Origin: an uncultured Oscillospiraceae bacterium
GTDB lineage: Bacteria; Bacillota; Clostridia; Oscillospirales; Oscillospiraceae
Length of the DNA stretch: 13,668 nucleotides
Reading direction: 5' to 3'
Assembly (NCBI GenBank): GCA_900756575.1
Contig: CAAEKQ010000112.1
Span: 1 to 13,668, forward strand
Shown: positions 6,205-13,668 of the stretch, in pieces
Numbering within the stretch: the first letter of the stretch is position 1
How the letters are laid out: each line of letters starts with the position of its first letter
Program-made: the position numbers and the translations under genes
The notes under the pieces: model-generated
Told to the model about the DNA's origin: nothing
The model's database searches: none
Seen by the model: the letters and a program-made list of their open reading frames with translations, nothing else

Positions 6205-6705
6205 ATGACCATCACCGAATACATGACCAAAGTCACAGCTGCCACCGCCACCGGCGAATATGTGGGCCGTGACATGGTGCTGGGTCTGGATTGTAGCACT
6301 GGCGAAAGCCCCGCAGCCAAGCCCGGCGACTACACCTATGTAGGCGTCCACGTGGAGGACTACGGTGCCAAGCTGAGTGCCAAGACCGAGGACAAGTCCT
6401 ATGTCTACGAGGGTGACAGCACCATCAAGACTTCCACCCAGCGCACGTTCCAGATCACCGGTCAGGCGTATATTTCTGATGATTTTGTGGATTTCATCCG
6501 CTCTTTCGCCGTGAAGTTCGGCAAGGGAACCGCCGTGCAGCGGAAGTATGTGTATTTCCACTCCGCCACCAAAAAGGGCGAGACCGGCACCATGACCATC
6601 ATCGTCAACAACGACGGCAACGGCGCTGCGTCCTCCCCTGCGGACATTGACGTGGAGCTCAAGTCCAGCGGCCCTGTGTCTGAGTACACCTACGCCGAGA
6701 CCTAA
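6205..6705 (+). CDS. Major tail tube protein
   Basis: Probably the subunit that stacks in rings to form the tail tube. It has 166 residues, the usual size for short tube proteins, with alternating beta-type segments: DMVLGLDCSTG (23-33), DYTYVGVHVEDYGAKLSAK (42-60), TQRTFQITGQAY (78-89) and YVYFHSATKKGETGTMTIIV (115-134). The ending PADIDVELKSSGPVSEYTYA is typical of tail tube proteins. AAGGAGG lies 7 bases before ATG 6205; the frame is open to 6091 but that extension covers the gap repeat. Lysine codons are AAG in 10 of 12 cases, the same strong bias as the capsid gene and as expected for an abundant virion protein. Confidence 0.83.
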   Translation: MTITEYMTKVTAATATGEYVGRDMVLGLDCSTGESPAAKPGDYTYVGVHVEDYGAKLSAKTEDKSYVYEGDSTIKTSTQRTFQITGQAYISDDFVDFIRSFAVKFGKGTAVQRKYVYFHSATKKGETGTMTIIVNNDGNGAASSPADIDVELKSSGPVSEYTYAET

Positions 6706-6721
6706 GAAAGGAGCATAAATC

Positions 6722-7051
6722 ATGGGCAAGTATTTTACCTTTGTGGATCGTCTCATTACCCTGGAGTTCTTTGAGGAGGATACCGTCAAGGCCACCGTCA
6801 CCATCGGGGACGACATGGACAAGCGCATTGACGCTGCATTCAGTCGGCTCAAAAAGCCGGAGTCCGTTGAGGATAAAAAGGCCGAAATCGCCGGCCTGAT
6901 CGGCGCAGATGTGACCAACAAAATTCTGGAGCGCCTGGATACCGTGGACGGTTACGCCCTGGATCAGCTGCTGCTCTATATTCGGGAGACCTATCTGGAG
7001 GCCAAAGTAAAAAACCTCCAGGCCGCCAAGGCTGGGCGGTCTCGGAAGTAA
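6722..7051 (+). CDS. Tail assembly chaperone, short product (G-type)
   Basis: A 109-residue protein in the position of lambda gpG, between tail tube and tape measure. It should bind the tape measure and recruit tube subunits, and is not expected in the virion. It begins with beta-type segments (FTFVDRLITLEFFEED, VKATVTIGDD) and turns helical from about residue 35, ending in a basic tail. AAAGGAG is 8 bases before ATG 6722. Eleven codons before its stop it contains the slippery A AAA AAC, so a fraction of ribosomes should shift to the Gp15 frame and make a 300-residue fusion. I do not recognise a specific named domain; the assignment rests on position, size and the frameshift. Confidence 0.78.
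   Translation: MGKYFTFVDRLITLEFFEEDTVKATVTIGDDMDKRIDAAFSRLKKPESVEDKKAEIAGLIGADVTNKILERLDTVDGYALDQLLLYIRETYLEAKVKNLQAAKAGRSRK
7009..7042 (+). promoter_or_regulatory. Programmed -1 ribosomal frameshift signal
   Basis: The heptamer A AAA AAC (7009-7015) is in the correct phase: the zero frame reads GTA AAA AAC. After 4 spacer bases an 8-bp stem follows, 7020-7027 with 7035-7042, with one wobble pair and a 7-base loop. A -1 shift moves ribosomes into the frame that runs without a stop to 7623. The layout matches G/GT frameshifts of tail chaperone genes in lambda and many Gram-positive phages. Confidence 0.8.
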
Positions 7052-7623
7052 ATTACAGCCTGTGGAATACTCCCAACGCCCTGCTGATTGACGGTAGGGC
7101 ATACCCCATCCGGACAGATTTCCGGGTGGGAATTGAATACCAGAGGATAGCCGCTGCCGGGGAGCTGACAGCGGCTATCTTTTTAAGCCTGTGGTTCTCG
7201 GAAGATCAGCCGGACGATATTTCGGCGGCACTTGAAGGAGTATCCCGTTTCCTTCGGCGGCAGGATTCCCCGCCAGAGAAGGAAAACAGTGACGGGCCAA
7301 CACCCTATGACCTGACGGTTGATTCCGATGTGATTGCTGCCGGGTTCCAGCAGAAATACGGCATTGACCTGACCGACCCGGAGACGCGTATGCACTGGTG
7401 GCGTTTTGCGGCGCTGCTGGAGGGCTTGTGCGGCCCGAGCTTTGCACGCCGGGTAGAAATCCGCACAAAGGATTTGAGCGGCATGAAAGCAAAGGAACGG
7501 GCGCAGTGGATGCGCCTGAGAAATCAATACGCCATCCATAAGGATACGGAATCGTATGAGGATCATATCCGGCATTTGGATGAGATCATAGCCCGAGGAG
7601 GTGGACAACATGGCGATAGCTGA
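7015..7623 (+). CDS. Gp15-like tail assembly chaperone, frameshifted T part
   Basis: The second half of the chaperone pair, made as the extension of the short product: 98 residues of the first frame plus 202 here. The family N-terminus is visible as NALLIDGRAYPIRTDFRVGI at about 7075-7134, which resembles the Gp15 start Ile-Asp-Gly-x-x-Tyr-Pro-Ile-x-Thr-Asp-Phe-Arg. Later come a helical region with MHWWRFAALLEGL (about 7390-7428) and a charged end. No ATG, GTG or TTG exists in this frame upstream of 7126. GTG 7126 lies inside the conserved block and lacks a ribosome binding site, so frameshifting is the best explanation. The gene overlaps the tape measure start by 14 bases. Confidence 0.8.
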   Translation, partial: PPGRQGWAVSEVNYSLWNTPNALLIDGRAYPIRTDFRVGIEYQRIAAAGELTAAIFLSLWFSEDQPDDISAALEGVSRFLRRQDSPPEKENSDGPTPYDLTVDSDVIAAGFQQKYGIDLTDPETRMHWWRFAALLEGLCGPSFARRVEIRTKDLSGMKAKERAQWMRLRNQYAIHKDTESYEDHIRHLDEIIARGGGQHGDS

Positions 7624-10600
7624 CGGCAAGGTCATTATTCAGATCGACGCAGATTCTAAGGGTTTTGAAGCCGATTTGAATAAGGTTACGGTATCCGCCA
7701 ATGAGTTGGGCACAAAAGCACTCAAGGGCTTGGCTGCCGGTGTAACAGCTGCAACAGCGGCTTTTACCGCTGGAACAGCTGCGGCAATCGCTGCCGGTTC
7801 TGCATATCAGACGGCGTTTGCCCAGACCATGACCATCATGGATCAGAACGTGGTCTCCGCTGGGGATATGTCGGACGCTATCATCGACCTGTCCAACGAT
7901 ACCGGCGCGGCAGCTACGTCCCTATCCGAGAACGTGTACAATGCGATTTCGGCAACCGGTGACACCGCAAACGCTGTTTCGCTGGTTGCGGATTCCTCTA
8001 AGCTGGCAACCGCCGGTTTTGCGGATGAAAGCAGCGCCCTGAGCGTGCTGACCACCATCACCAACGCCTACGGCATGGCGACGACTGAGGCATCCAATAT
8101 TTCGGATAGCCTGATTCAAACGCAGAATCTAGGCGTTACCACCGTAGGCAAGTTGGCAAGCTCCATGGGCAAGGCCATCGCCACAGCATCCGCCTATAGC
8201 ATCAACCTGTACAACCTGGAATCCTCCTATGTGTCGCTGACCAAGGCCGGTATCAGCACTGAGGAATCCACCACCTATCTGTCCTCCATGTTTAACGAGT
8301 TGGGCGATTCCGGCAGTGACGTGGCGGCGATTATCCAGAATCAGACCGGCAAGTCGTTCGGCCAGTTGATGAAATCCGGTGCCTCTTTGGGTGACGTGCT
8401 GGATATCCTGCTGCAATCTGTGGACGGCGATACCGAGGCCCTCATGAACCTGTGGGGCAGCGCCGAGGCTGGCAAGGCCGCATCCGCTATTGCCGGTCAG
8501 GGCGTCAAAACCTTCAACAGCAACCTGGAACAGCTCCAGCACAGCACCGGCCTGACCGAGAAAGCCTATCAGACGATGGCGAACACCCTGAGCTTTCAGA
8601 CTGACAAGCTCAAAACCCGGATTACCAATCTGGGTACCGCTGTCTATGAATATTTTGACGACAGCCTCACCGAGGGCGTGAGCGGCCTGTCCGATGCATT
8701 TCTGGAGTTGACGGATTCCGTCAAGGATGGCGAACTGTCCGACAAGATGGAGGATATCAGCGAGGGCGTTGCAGACCTGATTCACACCGGGTCTGAACTG
8801 GCGGCGGATGTGATTCCGGCGCTGATCAATGGGGCGTCGTGGGTGCTGGATAATGGCACCGAAGTTGTAACTGCCATAGGTGGAATTACCGCTGCTGTCG
8901 TGGCGTACAAGGCCGTTACTGCCGCTCTTGCTGTCACCGTCAATCCTGTTGGTGCTTCCGTTGCTGGGCTCATCCTAGCTGGCACGGCGCTGAGTTTGTT
9001 ATTTGATGAGGCTCAGGCCGTTGACCCAGAAATTCGAGCGCTCAATGATAGCATCCAAGAGGGTGCCGAAGTCACCAACAGTCTTGCATCCCACATTACA
9101 GAGGTGCAGCAAAATTATTCTTCGCTCCGTGACGGTGTGGAGGAGAATAAGCAGGCCAACGACGAACTGATTACAAGCGTTGTCAGTTTGGCGGCTGCCT
9201 ATGACGGCTCCGCATCCTCTGCTCATGAGATATCCAAGATTGTGGATCAGCTCAACGCCTCTATTCCTGGGCTTAATCTGGAGTTCGACGAGCAGTCCGG
9301 GGCATTGAGCAAAACGTCAGACGAAATGCAGGCCCTCAATAAACAGTATGAGGCCCAGCAGAAATATGATGCGGCCATCCAAAACCGCACTGATGCCGAG
9401 AACAACTATGCGGCAGCCGTTGAAGACCTCACGGCAAAAGAAAATGACCTTGCAAACGCCAAGAAGAAGCTGAAAGAGTACGAAGATCAGTATATGGATT
9501 CTCTCGGCAACATCTCCGGCCCAATCGACGACTACGTCCATTTACAGGATGCTGTTGACGATGCAGCCGATGCCGTGGAGAAATCAACCGAGATCGTAAA
9601 TACCAGCAGCCGAGCTCTCGGACGCGCTCAGAACGACGTTGCTGTATACTCTGCGGAATTTGACGACGCCACAGATGATGTTGACAAGTTTACCGATTCC
9701 ACCGACGATTCCACCGATGCTTTGGACGACCAGCAGAAGCAGGTGGACGAAACCACCCAGTCCATTATTGACATTGCGAGTGCGGCGGTAAGCGCCCGGT
9801 ACTCCGGTGGCAATCTGCGCGATACCTACGACGACCTCAGCAAGCAGCTGGAAAAACTCAAAGCGGACGGCGACGCCGAAGCGGTGGCCCTGGCAGAACA
9901 GAAGCTCAAGCTCCTGGATGTGGCTGCCACTACCCAAGAGCTGGGCAACGCCTACGGGGATATGTCCAAAACGATTGGCATCTCCGCTGCCGAGATAGCC
10001 GGGTATCTTGTTTCGGCAGATATGTCCTTTGAGGACTTCCAGTCCAACGCAACCACTGCGACAAGCAATGTTATCAACGGATTCGAGAAGGTCACTACCA
10101 GTCTGGAAATGAGCCTGTCCACCATGCAATCCAACCTTGAGTACAATATTCAAGCGCAGGCAAGCTGGAACGATAACATGGAAACGCTGTGGAACCGCGC
10201 GGTAGCATCCGGAGACGCCGGTACCATGGCACTTGTGCAAAAGCTCTACGATATGGGCATTGAGGGTGCCGCGCAGGTAGCCCAATTTGTAAATTTGACG
10301 GACGCAGAGCTTGCCGAATGGGGCGGACTCTTTACCCAAGCTGGACAGGAGGGCGCAGAAAACGCCGCTCTGGGTGCAGCTATGGCTGCCGGATCGCTCT
10401 ACAACTCTGGTGCAGCGATGGGCGCGGAATTTGGCGAGGGCTACGCAAGTACGGATATGTCCGGCACCAGTGCGGGGCTTGTGGACGGTGCTGCCTCTGG
10501 GATCACCTCCAACGAGTCCAAGGTCACCGCCGCCGGTCAGGATGTCGGTGAAGCTCTGGTAACCGGTCTGGAAAGCCAGGAGGCAAGCCTTAAAACTTCC

Positions 10601-11242
10601 GCCGCCGCGCTGGCTACAGCTGCAATCAATATCTGGACGGCAAAGGCCGTCACATTCCGTTCTGCTGGCGCTTCTGCTGCCACATCTCTTGCGGACGGTA
10701 TCAACAGCGGCAGCGGAACCGTGTCCTCTGCCGCCACCAGCGTTGCATATGCCGCGCAAAACGCTATGCGAATCGGCGGATGGTACAACCTTGGATATAA
10801 CATCTCTGCCGGGGTAGCCGACGGCGTTTCTGCTGGCAGCTACCTGATTACCCTAGCCGCACAAAACGCGGCACGGAACGCGCTCAACGCCGCAAAGGCC
10901 ACGCTGGGCGTCCACTCTCCTTCCCGGGTATTCCGCGACCAGGTGGGCCAGATGATCCCAGCCGGTATGGCCGAGGGCATCACCCTTGGAGCCGCCAAGG
11001 CAACAGAGGCCGTGGAATTCACGGCGGATCAGTTGCTTGCCGCAACCCGGGTGGCACTGCGTCCCAGCGGCAGCATGACGGGCGCTCAGCACGTAAACAA
11101 CACCATAAGCAACAGCTATTTCGGCGGCTCCAGCGGCGGGAACATCGTCCTGGAAGCGCCGGTCTATCTGGATGGCCGGGAGATTGCCCGGGCATCCGCA
11201 AAATACACAGGCCGTCAGATGGCTTATTTGGAGGGATTGTAA
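7610..11242 (+). CDS. Tape measure protein (TP901-like core)
   Basis: Sets tail length and passes through the tube before DNA ejection. Of 1210 residues, about 65-295 look like the TP901 core, with repeated Ala/Gly/Ser helices (DNQ-type runs such as LATAGFADESSALSVLTTI). Hydrophobic Ala/Val-rich stretches at about 40-65 and 425-465 (AAVVAYKAVTAALAVTV) could insert in the host membrane. A coiled coil lies near 575-630 (YEAQQKYDAAIQNRTDAENN), a strongly acidic stretch near 680-715, and Ala/Gly repeats from about 910. The family ending LGVHSPSRVF is near 1098-1107. I chose ATG 7610, 8 bases after AGGAGG (7596-7601), over GTG 7601. I see no peptidase or lytic motif. At about 1.5 Angstrom per residue the tail would be roughly 180 nm long. 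Confidence 0.93.
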   Translation: MAIADGKVIIQIDADSKGFEADLNKVTVSANELGTKALKGLAAGVTAATAAFTAGTAAAIAAGSAYQTAFAQTMTIMDQNVVSAGDMSDAIIDLSNDTGAAATSLSENVYNAISATGDTANAVSLVADSSKLATAGFADESSALSVLTTITNAYGMATTEASNISDSLIQTQNLGVTTVGKLASSMGKAIATASAYSINLYNLESSYVSLTKAGISTEESTTYLSSMFNELGDSGSDVAAIIQNQTGKSFGQLMKSGASLGDVLDILLQSVDGDTEALMNLWGSAEAGKAASAIAGQGVKTFNSNLEQLQHSTGLTEKAYQTMANTLSFQTDKLKTRITNLGTAVYEYFDDSLTEGVSGLSDAFLELTDSVKDGELSDKMEDISEGVADLIHTGSELAADVIPALINGASWVLDNGTEVVTAIGGITAAVVAYKAVTAALAVTVNPVGASVAGLILAGTALSLLFDEAQAVDPEIRALNDSIQEGAEVTNSLASHITEVQQNYSSLRDGVEENKQANDELITSVVSLAAAYDGSASSAHEISKIVDQLNASIPGLNLEFDEQSGALSKTSDEMQALNKQYEAQQKYDAAIQNRTDAENNYAAAVEDLTAKENDLANAKKKLKEYEDQYMDSLGNISGPIDDYVHLQDAVDDAADAVEKSTEIVNTSSRALGRAQNDVAVYSAEFDDATDDVDKFTDSTDDSTDALDDQQKQVDETTQSIIDIASAAVSARYSGGNLRDTYDDLSKQLEKLKADGDAEAVALAEQKLKLLDVAATTQELGNAYGDMSKTIGISAAEIAGYLVSADMSFEDFQSNATTATSNVINGFEKVTTSLEMSLSTMQSNLEYNIQAQASWNDNMETLWNRAVASGDAGTMALVQKLYDMGIEGAAQVAQFVNLTDAELAEWGGLFTQAGQEGAENAALGAAMAAGSLYNSGAAMGAEFGEGYASTDMSGTSAGLVDGAASGITSNESKVTAAGQDVGEALVTGLESQEASLKTSAAALATAAINIWTAKAVTFRSAGASAATSLADGINSGSGTVSSAATSVAYAAQNAMRIGGWYNLGYNISAGVADGVSAGSYLITLAAQNAARNALNAAKATLGVHSPSRVFRDQVGQMIPAGMAEGITLGAAKATEAVEFTADQLLAATRVALRPSGSMTGAQHVNNTISNSYFGGSSGGNIVLEAPVYLDGREIARASAKYTGRQMAYLEGL

Positions 11243-11994
11243 TGTACAGAGGTATCTATATCGGTGGCCATGATGTCCGAGAGTACGGCGCAAAGCTCCA
11301 GACGGATTATGCCATCAGCGGCTACGATGTCACCAACACGGTAAACCAGGGATTCAACCGGAGCAACGTTCTGTTGCTCCGGCAATCCTTTGCCCCGCTG
11401 CACATTTCCCTGCCGCTGGATTTTTTTGGCGGCAGTAAAGAGGAGACTATGGCCCAGCTGGCGGCGTTTGCTGCGTCGCTGACCGGCACCCTTGAGGTGG
11501 ATTTGGGCGACGGGTACCAGTACACGTGCATTTTGGAGGAGCTGGGCCCTACAGCGTGGATCAGTGATGAGATTTGCAGCGTGGATGTATCCATGAGCGG
11601 ATTCCGCCATACTGATCCGTTGCATATCGAGTCTACCGGATGGACACTCAGACTCGCCAACCCCAGCACGTGGGAGCGGGTGGCGTGCAAAATCACCATC
11701 CACGATATTCAGCTCAGATCGGGCGGCGGCACTGTATATGTCAGCCTGTTTCAAGGTGACAACAGCAATGATTTTCTCCAGTATAAAATCGACCCGTCGA
11801 TGCTGGACGGTGCCCTGTCTGACACTCTGGTGTTGGACGGTCTGACAATGCACAACACCTACAAGGGTGTGCCCATTCCGGCGGGCAAAATGGCCTGGAC
11901 GGATTACCCGTATCTGCTTCCGGGCCGCTGTATGATCGTCGTCCGCAACGCCAACTGTAAAATCGACGTGGATTTCACGCCGACCTATCTGTAA
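11242..11994 (+). CDS. Distal tail protein (Dit-like)
   Basis: A 250-residue protein in the standard place after the tape measure, expected to form the hexameric ring at the tail tip that joins tube and baseplate. The N-terminal part has tail-tip features: YIGGHDVREYGAKLQTDY (6-23), then a beta-rich domain up to about 125 with LPLDFFGGSKEETMAQLAAF. The rest (about 130-250) is a second beta-type domain (carbohydrate-binding-like in many Dit proteins) ending in IDVDFTPTYL. The ATG overlaps the tape measure stop by 1 base (TAATG) and has GGAGGG 6 bases upstream. I am sure of the location and role class, less of the exact family. Confidence 0.72.
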   Translation: MYRGIYIGGHDVREYGAKLQTDYAISGYDVTNTVNQGFNRSNVLLLRQSFAPLHISLPLDFFGGSKEETMAQLAAFAASLTGTLEVDLGDGYQYTCILEELGPTAWISDEICSVDVSMSGFRHTDPLHIESTGWTLRLANPSTWERVACKITIHDIQLRSGGGTVYVSLFQGDNSNDFLQYKIDPSMLDGALSDTLVLDGLTMHNTYKGVPIPAGKMAWTDYPYLLPGRCMIVVRNANCKIDVDFTPTYL

Positions 11995-12006
11995 AGGGGT
12001 GACGCA

Positions 12007-13410
12007 ATGCTTGAGCTGATAACCTCCGGCGGGTCTGTACCGATTCCGGACGTGGACAACGATTATTGCATCACCCACAAGCAAAGCGGTGTGGACACCC
12101 TGCATTTTGAAATCTCCATCTATGCCGACGTATTCCCCCAGCTGGCAGAAGAATCGTACATCTATGAATCCTCTGAACAGCAGACCTATGTAATCCGGGG
12201 CATTTCCGCCGAATCGGAGACGGCGGATGTGGATTGTGAAATCAATCTGGATGCGTGGCGGGATCGGGTGTATGTTGGCTACTACAACAACACGTCGGCG
12301 GTAGCTACCACCATGGATGCGATTGTGCCCAGCGGGTGGAAAATGGTCTATGAAGTGCAGGACACCCAGCGCAGAAGCGTCAACCTGGACGCCGGGGGTA
12401 CACCTCTGGATATCGCCCTCGCCGCCCAGGAAAGCTACGGCTGCGCAATGCGGTTTGACACCAAAGCCAAGACCTGCACCGTGCTCTACCCTGACCGGCA
12501 CACCGTCAGCGGTACCATGCTGACGGAAAGCGCCGGAATGCGCCGGAAACCATCCCGCACAGGAAAATCCACCGACCTTGTGACCCGCATTTATCCCATC
12601 GGCGCGAACGGGCTGACCATCGGGAGCGTCAACAGCGGAAAGAACTATGTGGAAAACCATACCTATACCGACAAAATCATCTGGCAGGTTTGGAAGGACG
12701 AACGCTATGAGGACGCCGCAAACCTCATGCAGGATGCTCAGGCTATGGTGGACTCGCTTGCAACCCCCGCTGTGTCCTGGGAGGTTGACCTGTGCGACCT
12801 GTATCGGGCTGACCCGGCCACCTGGGCCGACCACAAGATTGAGCTGCACCAGCGCGTACAGGTGGCGTATGGAAGCACTGTGATTACAGCACTGGTTGTT
12901 GAGGAGGCGGTGCATCCGTGCCACCCCAAGAACGACACCGTAAGCATCAGCAATGTTATGCCCAGCACCATCAGCACGATTTCCAGCCTGCGGAAGATGC
13001 TGAACGACCAAAACAGCCGATATAACACCCGGATCATGGCGAGTATCCAGTCCAAAGTGAACAAAATCACCCCGGACAGCATCGGGGCTGTGAGTCAAGC
13101 CGAACTAGACGGCTACGCCACCAAAGCGGCGCTTGATAAGAAGCTATCCCTATCGGGCGGCACACTGACCGGCAACCTGACTGGCAAATACCTGACCGGC
13201 ACATGGCTCCAGACAACGGCGGCCACTCGGCTGGGGTCAACTCCAACGAAATTTCCGGTGCTTGACGCTTCCGGGTGGATTTATTACCGCACAGCCGACG
13301 ACCTCAGGGGCGACTTGGGGATACCGTCCCTTAGTGGCTATGCAACCCAATCCTGGGTTACAAGCCAGATTCAAAGCGCCGTCAACGCAACATGGGAGGC
13401 GAGCTATTGA
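12007..13410 (+). CDS. Tail hub protein, prophage endopeptidase tail type, with fibre-like C-terminus
   Basis: Likely the Tal-like tip protein that closes the tail and touches the host. Of 467 residues, about 1-330 resemble the prophage endopeptidase tail (gp27/hub) family, notably the block YPIGANGLTIGSVNSGKNY (196-214), DKIIWQVWKDERY (222-234) and PAVSWEVDLCDL (254-265). A short helical, possibly coiled region follows (325-350). Then comes a fibre-type module: SGGTLTGNLTGKYLTG (383-398) and a Trp-Ile-Tyr-Tyr-Arg-Thr block near 424-429. No catalytic motif is evident, so peptidase activity is unproven. AAGGGG is 7 bases before ATG 12007. The last four bases overlap the next gene as TTGA. Confidence 0.8.
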   Translation: MLELITSGGSVPIPDVDNDYCITHKQSGVDTLHFEISIYADVFPQLAEESYIYESSEQQTYVIRGISAESETADVDCEINLDAWRDRVYVGYYNNTSAVATTMDAIVPSGWKMVYEVQDTQRRSVNLDAGGTPLDIALAAQESYGCAMRFDTKAKTCTVLYPDRHTVSGTMLTESAGMRRKPSRTGKSTDLVTRIYPIGANGLTIGSVNSGKNYVENHTYTDKIIWQVWKDERYEDAANLMQDAQAMVDSLATPAVSWEVDLCDLYRADPATWADHKIELHQRVQVAYGSTVITALVVEEAVHPCHPKNDTVSISNVMPSTISTISSLRKMLNDQNSRYNTRIMASIQSKVNKITPDSIGAVSQAELDGYATKAALDKKLSLSGGTLTGNLTGKYLTGTWLQTTAATRLGSTPTKFPVLDASGWIYYRTADDLRGDLGIPSLSGYATQSWVTSQIQSAVNATWEASY

Positions 13411-13668
13411 GCACACAGACTGACAATCTTCAGCGGATCGCCGATGCCATCCGGGCAAGTTCCGGTGAGACAGGGCAGATTCAAGCAAGTTTATTCTATC
13501 AAAAAATTCTACAGCTGCGGCGCTACCGTTGGGCTGATAGCTCCATGACCTACTGTGAGCCCCGAGCGCTGGAGGCGGTGGACGTGGCAAAAAGCTACTG
13601 GATCGCCCGGGCTTCGGGGCGGAAATTCGTCTATTCCGGCGGCGCAACGTTTCTCGACGGCGCGCCCC
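13407..13668 (+). CDS. Tail protein with probable NlpC/P60-type hydrolase domain (partial, runs off window)
   Basis: Only the first 87 codons are present; the gene continues past the window end. It begins at TTG 13407, overlapping the previous stop as TTGA, with GGGAGG at 13394-13399 (7 bases). The first 30 residues, Ser-Thr-Gln-Thr-Asp-Asn then LQRIADAIRASSGETGQIQA, resemble the N-terminus of many tail proteins of gut Clostridia phages. The stretch EAVDVAKSYWIARASGRKFV (about 58-77) followed by Tyr-Ser-Gly-Gly-Ala-Thr-Phe-Leu-Asp-Gly resembles the beginning of an NlpC/P60-like cell-wall hydrolase domain. The catalytic Cys and His would lie beyond the window, so the enzyme call is tentative. 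Confidence 0.6.
   Translation, partial: MSTQTDNLQRIADAIRASSGETGQIQASLFYQKILQLRRYRWADSSMTYCEPRALEAVDVAKSYWIARASGRKFVYSGGATFLDGAP

Noticed and set aside
6043..6921. A 292-codon minus-strand frame across tail terminator, tail tube and chaperone genes
   Set aside because: It spans three plus-strand genes and two gaps, with no coding support of its own.
9584..10759. A 391-codon minus-strand frame inside the tape measure gene
   Set aside because: Antisense shadow of a repetitive Ala/Gly-rich gene: Cys- and Gly-rich with no domain features.
11224..13098. A 624-codon open frame on the minus strand opposite the distal tail and hub genes
   Set aside because: It mirrors two well-supported plus-strand genes, has no ribosome binding site pattern or recognisable domain, and has the His/Gly/Val/Arg-rich composition expected of an antisense shadow in GC-rich DNA.

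Overview
The window is a phage or prophage structural module. It holds the packaging, head and tail genes of a long-tailed, probably non-contractile (siphovirus-type) phage. All seventeen genes I can support lie on the + strand in the canonical order. The host is most likely a moderately high-GC Gram-positive anaerobe of the Clostridia, perhaps a gut Oscillospiraceae-like organism. That inference rests on strong AGGAGG-type ribosome binding sites, TTG and GTG starts, A118-like head genes, and a terminal gene whose start resembles tail proteins of gut Clostridia prophages. No integrase, lysis, replication or host flanking genes are visible, so I cannot tell a free phage from a prophage.

Layout. 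1-146 is a leader with two strong inverted repeats. 147-2965 encodes small terminase, large terminase and portal with overlapping ends. 2966-3163 is the longest non-coding gap (198 bases) and holds a string of small hairpins. 3164-4547 encodes scaffold and major capsid protein. After a large hairpin (4560-4609), 4639-6116 encodes four small connector proteins: adaptor, minor capsid 1-like head closure, minor capsid 2 (HK97 gp10-like) and minor capsid 3 (tail terminator). 6205-7623 encodes the tail tube and the two tail-assembly chaperone products. 7610-11242 is the tape measure. Then come a distal tail protein, a tail hub/endopeptidase-type protein with a fibre-like C-terminus, and the first 87 codons of a probable NlpC/P60-type tail hydrolase cut by the window end.

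How they work together: the terminase cuts and pumps DNA through the portal into a procapsid built by capsid and scaffold. The connectors close the head and join the tail. The chaperones load the tape measure with tube protein, and the distal proteins form the host-binding tip.

Two things stand out. First, the chaperone pair carries a clear programmed -1 frameshift signal: an A AAA AAC heptamer at 7009-7015 followed 4 bases later by an 8-bp stem-loop. The downstream frame has no usable start codon where its conserved N-terminus begins. Second, the four sizeable gaps inside the head/tail operon share fragments of one repeat family, and two genes take their stop codon from it. I found no defence system, CRISPR array, RNA gene or insertion sequence; apart from these points the window is a recognisable structural cassette.
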